Part shown: positions 57,496-64,000 of the stretch, piece after piece | How the letters are laid out: every line of letters starts with the position of its first letter | Numbering within the stretch: the stretch's first letter is position 1 | DNA from: Pinibacter aurantiacus | Lineage (GTDB): Bacteria > Bacteroidota > Bacteroidia > Chitinophagales > Chitinophagaceae | NCBI RefSeq assembly: GCF_019130065.1 | Contig: NZ_JAHSPG010000015.1 | Location: 310,001-374,000 of the forward strand | Direction: 5' to 3' | Length of the DNA stretch: 64,000 nt | The notes under the pieces: generated by a model | Databases searched by the model: none | The model's input: the letters and a program-made list of their open reading frames with translations, nothing else | What the model was told of the DNA's origin: nothing | Translations under genes and position numbers: made by a program

Positions 57496-59400
57496 TTATT
57501 TCACTTCTTCGAACTCTGCGTCAGTTACGTTTTCACCCGCGTCGTGACCGTTGCCTTGCTGGCTACCACCATCTTGTGGTTGTGCGCCACCTGCAGCTTG
57601 AGTTGCTTTATAGATCTCTTCGCTTGCAGCTGTCCATGCAGCGTTTAGTTCATTAACTGCAGCATCGATCTGAGCAATGTCCTGCGTTTTGTGCGCTTCT
57701 TTCAACTTAGTTAAAGCTGATTCGATAGGCGCTTTTTTATCTGCAGGTACTTTATCGCCATATTCCTTCAGTTGTTTTTCTGTCTGGAATATCAAGCTAT
57801 CGGCCTGGTTGATCTTTTCAACTTTTTCTTTTGCTTCTTTATCGGTGGCTTCGTTGGCTTTCGCTTCGGCTTTCATTTTTTCAATTTCTTCCTTGCTCAA
57901 ACCACTACCTGCTTCAATGCGGATCTTTTGTTCTTTACCGGTTCCTTTATCTTTTGCTGTAACGTGTAAGATACCGTTGGCATCGATATCGAATATTACT
58001 TCGATTTGAGGAACACCTCTTGGAGCCGGTGGAATACCGTCAAGGTTGAACATACCCAAACTCTTATTTAGATTAGCCATTGGACGCTCACCTTGCAGTA
58101 CATGTATCTGTACGCCTGGCTGATTGTCACTGGCTGTAGAGAATGTTTCAGATTTTTTAGTAGGGATCGTAGTGTTAGAAGGAATCATTGTTGTCATTAC
58201 ACCGTTCAGGGTTTCAATACCAAGACTCAATGGAGTAACGTCAAGCAACAATACATCTTTCACTTCTCCGGTCAATACAGCACCTTGAATTGCGGCACCG
58301 ATTGCTACCACTTCATCAGGGTTAACACCTTTGTGTGGTTTTTTACCGAAGAATTTTTCCACCATTTCCTGTACTTTAGGAATACGTGTAGAACCACCTA
58401 CGAGGATCACTTCGTCGATTTGAGATGCGCTTAAACCGGCATCTTTCAACGCAGCTTCACAAGGTTTCAAACAACGTTCAAACAATCTGTCTGCCAGTTG
58501 CTCAAATTTTGCACGAGTCAATTTTTTTACAAGGTGTTTAGGCACACCGTCAACTGCTGTGATATATGGAAGGTTGATCTCAGTTTCGCTTGAAGAAGAC
58601 AATTCGATCTTCGCTTTTTCAGCAGCTTCTTTCAAACGTTGCAATGCCATAGGGTCTTTGCGCAGATCAACAGCTTCGTCAGCTTTAAACTCGTCTGCTA
58701 ACCAGTCCATGATGATTTTATCGAAGTCATCACCACCTAAGTGCGTATCACCATTGGTAGATTTTACTTCAAATACGCCATCACCCAGTTCCAGTACAGA
58801 AATATCGAATGTACCACCACCAAGGTCAAATACAGCGATTTTCTGATCAGCGTGTTTTTTATCCAAACCATAAGCCAACGCGGCAGCTGTAGGTTCGTTT
58901 ACAATACGGCGCACGTTCAAACCGGCAATTTCACCGGCTTCTTTGGTGGCCTGGCGCTGAGCGTCATTAAAGTAAGCAGGAACGGTAATTACCGCTTCGT
59001 TTACTTCTTGTCCCAGGTAGTCTTCAGCAGTTTTCTTCATTTTTTGAAGAACCATTGCAGAAATTTCCTGTGGAGTATATAAACGTCCGTCAATGTCAAT
59101 ACGAACGGTATTATTGTCACCTTTTGCGACTTTATAAGCCCAGTGGCTGATTTCCTCGGTCACTTCGTCGTGACGGCGACCCATAAATCTTTTCACTGAA
59201 CTGATAGTATTCTGTGGGTTGGTAATAGCCTGACGTTTTGCAGGATCACCCACTTTTCTTTCACCATTTTTCAAAAATGCCACCACGGAAGGCGTTGTGC
59301 GACGTCCTTCATCATTGGCAATAACCACCGGTTCGTTACCTTCCATTACGGCTACGCAACTATTCGTGGTTCCCAGGTCGATACCTATAATTTTTCCCAT
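57496..59400 (-). CDS. dnaK: Chaperone DnaK (Hsp70)
   Basis: 634 residues from ATG 59400 ([15 protein letters not shown]); a frame opening at 59580 adds 60 residues without homology and is rejected. ATPase domain with [36 protein letters not shown] and [20 protein letters not shown]; substrate domain with [20 protein letters not shown]; Gln/Gly-rich C-terminal tail ending in a DAEFEEVK motif. Monocistronic: no grpE or dnaJ adjoins it. No CIRCE-type inverted repeat was found upstream. Confidence 0.98.
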   Translation of the reverse strand: MGKIIGIDLGTTNSCVAVMEGNEPVVIANDEGRRTTPSVVAFLKNGERKVGDPAKRQAITNPQNTISSVKRFMGRRHDEVTEEISHWAYKVAKGDNNTVRIDIDGRLYTPQEISAMVLQKMKKTAEDYLGQEVNEAVITVPAYFNDAQRQATKEAGEIAGLNVRRIVNEPTAAALAYGLDKKHADQKIAVFDLGGGTFDISVLELGDGVFEVKSTNGDTHLGGDDFDKIIMDWLADEFKADEAVDLRKDPMALQRLKEAAEKAKIELSSSSETEINLPYITAVDGVPKHLVKKLTRAKFEQLADRLFERCLKPCEAALKDAGLSASQIDEVILVGGSTRIPKVQEMVEKFFGKKPHKGVNPDEVVAIGAAIQGAVLTGEVKDVLLLDVTPLSLGIETLNGVMTTMIPSNTTIPTKKSETFSTASDNQPGVQIHVLQGERPMANLNKSLGMFNLDGIPPAPRGVPQIEVIFDIDANGILHVTAKDKGTGKEQKIRIEAGSGLSKEEIEKMKAEAKANEATDKEAKEKVEKINQADSLIFQTEKQLKEYGDKVPADKKAPIESALTKLKEAHKTQDIAQIDAAVNELNAAWTAASEEIYKATQAAGGAQPQDGGSQQGNGHDAGENVTDAEFEEVK

Positions 59401-59548
59401 ATAATTGATTCCTTTTAGGTTTGTGTTTAATATATCGCAGAGTAATTGGCAATCCTTATGCCAATGGCAGTGTATGTGAAAAATTGACAGTCTGGGAATA
59501 AGGGAGTTGTCAGAGTGGGAATAAAGGGTTATGAGTCTCTCAAAATTG

Positions 59549-59719
59549 TCAGGCCAGATCGGTCTGAGGAGCGAATCCAATTAAGTCTTCAAACTCCTCG
59601 TCTTCAAAAACATCAGGAATCAGCAATTTGTCATCGCCACAACCATGGAGTTCTTTGGCGGCTATATTCCACCCTTCACGTACACCTTTGTCAAAACCTG
59701 CATCATTGACACAACACAT
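59549..59719 (-). CDS. Small acidic protein, unrecognised
   Basis: 56 residues, [20 protein letters not shown] at the start, a run of acidic residues ([12 protein letters not shown]) and end TDLA. It lies between dnaK and the TamL-like gene on the same strand, 149 bp upstream of dnaK. It has a good minus-strand TAACTTTG box at 59752-59759. CC at residues 2-3 plus C28 could bind metal. Composition is coding-like (few rare codons, GGT/GAC-rich). A plus-strand frame antisense to it is judged a shadow. Function unknown. Confidence 0.6.
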   Translation of the reverse strand: MCCVNDAGFDKGVREGWNIAAKELHGCGDDKLLIPDVFEDEEFEDLIGFAPQTDLA

Positions 59720-59751
59720 AAGATTAACTTTATATAATTAATTCATTTACA

Positions 59752-59759
59752 CAAAGTTA
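59752..59759 (-). promoter_or_regulatory. -7 box for the small acidic gene
   Basis: Minus-strand TAACTTTG fits TAnnTTTG, 33 bp before the ATG. Confidence 0.5.
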
Positions 59760-59800
59760 CAGCATATTCATTCTCTTCGGCATTTTTTGCTCAGCAAATT

Positions 59801-59925
59801 TAACATGCCGCCCCTATGGGGCTGGTATTGGTATAGCGTCCGTCTGCTTAATGATCTACTAACGTGTCGCCCCGATGGGGCTGGTCCTTCTCAGTTATTC
59901 AGTTATTCAGTCATTCAGTTATTAG
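59801..59925. repeat. Two GCCCCnATGGGGC palindromes and an AATAACTG arm
   Basis: TAACATGCCGCCCCTATGGG.. (59801-59825) and TAACGTGTCGCCCCGATGGG.. (59860-59884) are 25-bp near-copies 59 bp apart. A four-unit TTATTCAG arm (59891-59925) follows and supplies the TAA stop of the TamL-like gene. Confidence 0.75.
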
Positions 59926-62222
59926 AACGGATACCCTATGGCAATATTCAGCACCAAATTGTCTTTTCTCCACTGCGAGTTACCTAAATCAATCTGGTCC
60001 AGCACCCACTTTTGTCCATCGGGATACCAGGGTTTGCGAAGAGGAATACCGAGATCAAGCCGCAGCACGAGAATGGATACATCAAACCGCAAACCGAAAC
60101 CGGTATTCACCGCGATGTCATTCAAAAAATGCTTGGTGAACTTTCCACCGGGTTGGGCAGGATTTTCGTTGTATAACCATATATTTCCCGCATCCACGAA
60201 TACCGCGCCATACACGATGCTGAAAAGTTTGGCTCTCAACTCAGTGTTAAGTTCCAGTCTTATATCACCACTTTGGTCGGGATAAAAACCGCTTGTATCG
60301 GGATAAATATATGATCCTGGCCCAACAGAGCGGCTTCTGAAACCCCGCAAGCTATTATTACCTCCGGCGAAGAATTGTTTGACATAAGGTAACGAACTCG
60401 AGTTCTTATAAGGGAACCCGACACCTGCGAATATCCTGTTAGCCCAAATAGTGGTCGTTCCAATTTTATGATAGATTCTGAAATCGGCATCAAAGCGGGC
60501 ATACTGAGAAAACGGTGCGTTGAAGATCTTAGCAGTGTCTCCGTTTTTTATATCATTCTTTGTAAACAGCCCGACGATATTTCCTGAAAGGTCAACTCCG
60601 CCTCTGAAATAAAGTCCGTCTTTCCGTCTTGAAGTCAGTAAAGTGTTGTAAGTGTAAGAATAAGTAGAACCGAGGATAAATTGCTTCTCGATTGCCTTTT
60701 GCAACGTTACATTATTCTCCGCGCTATCACGATATTGTTGCGTCACATTTATAGGCTGCACGTAGTTTACACTGATTGGATAAAGCTGGTGTTCCTTTGC
60801 CAGTGTTTCTTTCCACACATAACCATACGCTACACGAAACGAATTCAGTGTGTATTGTTTCTGTTTGTTCAACCAATCATAACCCAGCGTAATATTTGTT
60901 TTTGGCACATAACCACCGCTGGTGTTGAGCTTGAACACCGGCACAATAAATTGCGGGAAAGACAATGTACCTTCGATGCCGTACCGGAACGTATTGTATC
61001 CGTTGAACTGGCCGCCATATTGAATTTCAAAGCCTCCATATGTTTTTATCGTAAACAGTTCTCCTCCTTTAAAAGTGTTCCTGTTTTTCCATGCAATGGT
61101 AATTTGAGAACCTGTGAGATCGTTTGATTTTGTCGTTCCTGCTATTTCCGTGTTGACAGATTTTTTTGGATATGGTGTCAGATAATAGTAAGTGTTCAAC
61201 TTCGGCGAATCCACATTTGGTGCATCTTCAAATCGATTCTTTACAAATTTGAAGAGGCCAAGACTTGTCAATCGCTGCAGCGTTTGGTTATGATCTCTTC
61301 TGTTGTAAATGCTGTCGGTCTTGAAAAGCATTGCTCTCTCAAACATTTGCGGCTTGTACAAATGTTTCCTATCCACCACATAATAACCTTTGTAGTAAAA
61401 TGCATTCTTCGCCGTAGTATCGGCGGGATTTACATTATTCAGTCTGTAACTCGGGTAGATGAAAATATCGTTGATTCGGTAAATTTCTTTTGCCGCGGCG
61501 GGCGTACCAGTCTTCACTCTTACATACATGTTCACCTGGTTTTTGCCTATGGTACTATCAACATCAACGATGATAAAATCCTGGTTGAAATAGTAGAAGC
61601 CTTTGTTCTTCAAACGCGTATCGATGCGCTCCCTCTCTGCTTTGATTACATCCAGATCGTAAGGATCTCCTTTTTTCAGCAACGTTCTCCTTTCAGTGCG
61701 GACGATTGCTTTTTTTAAATCGCTACTATCAACATCAAACTTTACTTCGTTAATAGTGTACTGAACACCAGGCACTACAGTATAAATCGCTTCACCCTTC
61801 TTCCTTTTAACAACAGTGTCCCCTTTTACGGCTGCCTGGAAAAAACCTTTGTTCTCTAAATGATTAGCCAGTATTTGCTCGTTGATGCCAAGGTTCACGC
61901 TGCTCATCAACACTGGTGGTTCGCCAAATTTAAATTTGAGCCAGCCAAACAACCCCTTTTCACTCGTGCGATTTTTTCCGGCGATGTTATAAGCATACAG
62001 TTTTATACGCAGCCCCAGGATTGTTTTATTGGGCTTCGGTCTTGTAAGATCTTCCACCTGCTCTTTAATTGCCTTTTTCTTCTTCTTTGAATAAACAGAA
62101 TCCACCACCTTGATCTTCGAGCCTGTATACAACGCTTCACCCTCCGGCAAATACTTTGTATTGTTGCAAGATGAGATGATGAAAACACCAAATAAAATAA
62201 TGTATAGAGCGAAAAATTTCAT
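59922..62222 (-). CDS. tamL: TamA/BamA-family outer-membrane lipoprotein (TamL-like)
   Basis: 766 residues. SPII signal with lipobox IISSC19 (MKFFALYIILFGVFIISSCN), unlike proteobacterial TamA. POTRA-like domains (about 30-380; PGVQYTINEVKFDVDSSDLK) precede an Omp85 barrel (about 400-766). FFAGGNNSLRGFRSRSVGPG (about 635-654) is the GxxSxRGF lid-lock motif and NIAIGYPF is the last strand. It follows tamB on the same strand across 149 bp. Lipidated TamA-like proteins paired with TamB are the Bacteroidota form, called TamL in recent work; the name is applied on architecture. Confidence 0.88.
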   Translation of the reverse strand: MKFFALYIILFGVFIISSCNNTKYLPEGEALYTGSKIKVVDSVYSKKKKKAIKEQVEDLTRPKPNKTILGLRIKLYAYNIAGKNRTSEKGLFGWLKFKFGEPPVLMSSVNLGINEQILANHLENKGFFQAAVKGDTVVKRKKGEAIYTVVPGVQYTINEVKFDVDSSDLKKAIVRTERRTLLKKGDPYDLDVIKAERERIDTRLKNKGFYYFNQDFIIVDVDSTIGKNQVNMYVRVKTGTPAAAKEIYRINDIFIYPSYRLNNVNPADTTAKNAFYYKGYYVVDRKHLYKPQMFERAMLFKTDSIYNRRDHNQTLQRLTSLGLFKFVKNRFEDAPNVDSPKLNTYYYLTPYPKKSVNTEIAGTTKSNDLTGSQITIAWKNRNTFKGGELFTIKTYGGFEIQYGGQFNGYNTFRYGIEGTLSFPQFIVPVFKLNTSGGYVPKTNITLGYDWLNKQKQYTLNSFRVAYGYVWKETLAKEHQLYPISVNYVQPINVTQQYRDSAENNVTLQKAIEKQFILGSTYSYTYNTLLTSRRKDGLYFRGGVDLSGNIVGLFTKNDIKNGDTAKIFNAPFSQYARFDADFRIYHKIGTTTIWANRIFAGVGFPYKNSSSLPYVKQFFAGGNNSLRGFRSRSVGPGSYIYPDTSGFYPDQSGDIRLELNTELRAKLFSIVYGAVFVDAGNIWLYNENPAQPGGKFTKHFLNDIAVNTGFGLRFDVSILVLRLDLGIPLRKPWYPDGQKWVLDQIDLGNSQWRKDNLVLNIAIGYPF

Positions 62223-62242
62223 TTTTGTTTTTTATCACTAAG

Positions 62243-62347
62243 GTCTCAGCGAAGCTGAGACAGTTTGCCACAGAAAAACAGAGGAACAGAAAGTACTGAT
62301 TGATCTATAAACTAAAACTTCTTCTGTACTTCTGCATTTCTGTGGCA
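62243..62347. repeat. Hairpin and inverted GCCACAGA element between tamB and tamL
   Basis: GTCTCAGC-GAA-GCTGAGAC (62243-62261) is a perfect 8-bp hairpin. TTGCCACAGAAAAACAGAGG (62265-62296) is imperfectly inverted at 62320-62347. The 149-bp gap holds nothing else. Confidence 0.65.
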
Positions 62348-62371
62348 ACCTCCAAGATGAGAAGCGTCTTC

Positions 62372-64000
62372 CTAGTTGTCTGTTTTCTTTTTCTTCCCCG
62401 ACTTCTCCATCTCCCCATCCTGTCTTTGTTTCTTCTTTCTAAAAATATCTTTGAAACTATTGTAATCAAGTGTAATGATAAAACCAACGCCAGTTTCTAC
62501 CACATAACCTTCAAGCACACCCTGGTAGTCGCTTCGTTGATACACACGCACCATGTATCGTCCGTCTTTGCTGAGTTTATAAGCGGCTGAAATATTGCTC
62601 AGCATTGACGCTGCATTTTGTGTCGCTGCCTGCGGCCCTTCCAGCTGGAAGTTGCTACCAACAGAAACGACCAGTCTGTCATTCAACAAACGTTTTGATA
62701 CATTCACATTCAAGTCTGTTTTTTGTTGTTCTGTTCCGGTAGAATAGTCTTCTTCTGATTGTACATCAAAATTGATGTCAACAAAATTGATCAGATCGGA
62801 AGCAAATTGATTCAACTGGTCTGTGATAAGTTTACTCACACTTTGACGCGCAAATCCTTCCGCCGTCATTCCGCCAGCGCTGGATTCAAACGGGTTATCC
62901 TGCACAAACCTGTTGAGCAACAGCAATGCAAAAACCTGCTTGTTTATTTCTGAAGGATCTTGTCGTAAAATGAACAGTTTGTTATTCACTGTAGTGATCA
63001 CGTCCCTGCCAACCCCGTAGTTATCGTTTTCCGGCAATTGAACATCAAAAGTGATCACAGGTTTCATTAGCTCTCCTTTCATGTTCAGCAATACTTTAAA
63101 CGGAAGCTTTTGCCTGTACACCGTTTGTTGCGAAGCTGTCATGTCAGATATTTGCTGTTGCACAAGGTCAATTGGTGCAGCGCGGGAAACATATACAGCA
63201 GTGATATCAACATCCGCACTGGTAGGCTCGCCTGTCCATGTAAGGCGACTACCTTTTTGAATATCAAATTTGCGGTGAATCATATTGAACGTAAGCTCGT
63301 AGGAACCTGCATCCAATTCATAGGAACCAGAAAGTGTTATCTTTCCACTTTTGTCAATGCCTCCATTGAGTGTTGCTTCACCTTTCAGGCTCAGAAAATC
63401 TCCATTGCCTTCATCAATGACCAGGCTCAACTCTGCATCTTTCTTTATTTGTATGTTTACATTAACGTCAAAATCGCGCAGAGATGAAATGTTCAGTGAA
63501 TCCATTTTGTCGAGAAATAAAGAATCATTCTCCGGCGCATCCATATCTACAAAATTTACTACACCATCTCTATTTTCCACGCCGGGCTCGTTTTGAGGAA
63601 GCACTACCGTAAGCTTTGTTTTGTCGTCAATGGTTATCGTTCCATCAACCTTAGGCGAACTTTCTGTGCCTTTTACTTTTAGGTTTGTGGTAAGATAGAT
63701 CTGTCCATAGTAAAGCTTATTGTCTTTCTTGGTAGTATTCAAAGCGCGGAAATTCTTTGAACGGATAGCAAGGTCAAAATTATAGTTGCGCAAATTTGAG
63801 GTCAATGCATCTCCATCCAACGTAAACCTGTTGCTTGCAGAGTCGAGTATAGTAAATGTATCCAGATGAATACCTTCCTTATCTATCGCAACAGTGTCTC
63901 CCGGAATCATAAAGTAGTTATTCAACATGGTTAAGTTGAATGCCGCTTTATCAAAAACAAGATCGCCGTCAATGGCAGGCTGGCTGACAGTTCCGGACAC
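62372..64000 (-). CDS. tamB: TamB-like translocation/assembly protein (5' end outside window)
   Basis: The C-terminal 542 residues of a much larger protein; the start is beyond base 64000. Long beta-rich AsmA/DUF490-type repeats are followed by the conserved C-terminal domain: ISLTVDYNxFKD-like ITLDYNSFKDIFRKKKQ near the end, DLINFVDINFDVQSEEDYST (about 405-424) and VNVSKRLLNDRLVVSVGSNF (about 435-454). TamB spans the periplasm and moves lipids or helps outer-membrane protein assembly. It lies upstream of its TamL partner. Confidence 0.88.
   Translation of the reverse strand: MSGTVSQPAIDGDLVFDKAAFNLTMLNNYFMIPGDTVAIDKEGIHLDTFTILDSASNRFTLDGDALTSNLRNYNFDLAIRSKNFRALNTTKKDNKLYYGQIYLTTNLKVKGTESSPKVDGTITIDDKTKLTVVLPQNEPGVENRDGVVNFVDMDAPENDSLFLDKMDSLNISSLRDFDVNVNIQIKKDAELSLVIDEGNGDFLSLKGEATLNGGIDKSGKITLSGSYELDAGSYELTFNMIHRKFDIQKGSRLTWTGEPTSADVDITAVYVSRAAPIDLVQQQISDMTASQQTVYRQKLPFKVLLNMKGELMKPVITFDVQLPENDNYGVGRDVITTVNNKLFILRQDPSEINKQVFALLLLNRFVQDNPFESSAGGMTAEGFARQSVSKLITDQLNQFASDLINFVDINFDVQSEEDYSTGTEQQKTDLNVNVSKRLLNDRLVVSVGSNFQLEGPQAATQNAASMLSNISAAYKLSKDGRYMVRVYQRSDYQGVLEGYVVETGVGFIITLDYNSFKDIFRKKKQRQDGEMEKSGKKKKTDN

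Noticed and set aside
59401-59548. Possible CIRCE/HrcA operator upstream of dnaK
   Set aside because: No TTAGCACTC-N9-GAGTGCTAA-like inverted repeat was found.
59401-59580. N-terminal extension of DnaK by 60 residues
   Set aside because: The extra residues have no Hsp70 similarity; [15 protein letters not shown] at 59400 is the canonical start.
59515-59709. Plus-strand 64-codon frame
   Set aside because: It is antisense to the better-supported 56-residue acidic frame and has shadow-like composition.

Overview
The window comes from a Bacteroidota chromosome, most likely Chitinophagia/Chitinophagaceae. The reasons are secreted proteins with type A and type B T9SS (gliding-associated) C-terminal domains, TAnnTTTG-type -7 promoter boxes, SPII lipoproteins, lineage-typical families (DUF2027-Smr, DUF4294, DUF3857-transglutaminase, a TamA-like lipoprotein beside TamB), and moderate G+C with highly repetitive intergenic spacers. 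I see no rRNA, tRNA, transposase, phage module or CRISPR array. The genus assignment is inference.

Layout. 1-5.3 kb: an ABC-F ATPase cut by the window edge, a lipoprotein, a CPBP-family membrane protein, and the DUF177-rpmF-plsX operon. 5.4-7.6 kb: a small NHEJ island with Ku and a stand-alone LigD polymerase domain. 7.7-20 kb: housekeeping and hypothetical genes (FabK/nitronate monooxygenase-like enzyme, DUF2027-Smr, DUF4294, ribF, a pair of DUF3857/transglutaminase proteins of which one has lost its catalytic triad, lipA, a beta-barrel candidate, OsmC, purM). 20-23 kb: ccmE-ccmF for cytochrome c maturation. 23-27.3 kb: ureohydrolase, two related small membrane proteins, radical SAM protein. 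27.5-36 kb: surface proteins, namely a YadA-head/S74 self-cleaving fibre protein, a T9SS type A protein, a META protein, and a gluzincin-propeller-barrel protein. 36-38 kb: GNAT and a YhhQ-like transporter.

38-49.4 kb is a cell-surface glycan locus. A YfhO-like membrane protein and two GT2 glycosyltransferases face a seven-gene operon. That operon makes a CDP-6-deoxyhexose (rfbF, rfbG), probably epimerises, C-methylates and reduces it, and ends with two more GT2 enzymes. 49.7-55.8 kb is a 2036-residue T9SS type B surface protein built on a large internal duplication. 55.9-64 kb holds a lipoprotein, an FkbM methyltransferase, dnaK, an overlooked 56-residue acidic protein, and a TamL-TamB pair running off the right edge.

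The most unusual non-coding signal is in the spacers. Many carry short tandem oligomers (unit about 7-9 bp) in opposite orientations on the two sides of a spacer. In at least four loci an intrinsic-terminator hairpin lies between the arms. The unit sequence differs from locus to locus (GTTGAGA, AATAACTG, TTAATAA, GAAAATTT, GGAATTA, AAAAGTA and others) but the architecture is the same. The arms often begin at, or supply, the stop codon of the adjacent gene.
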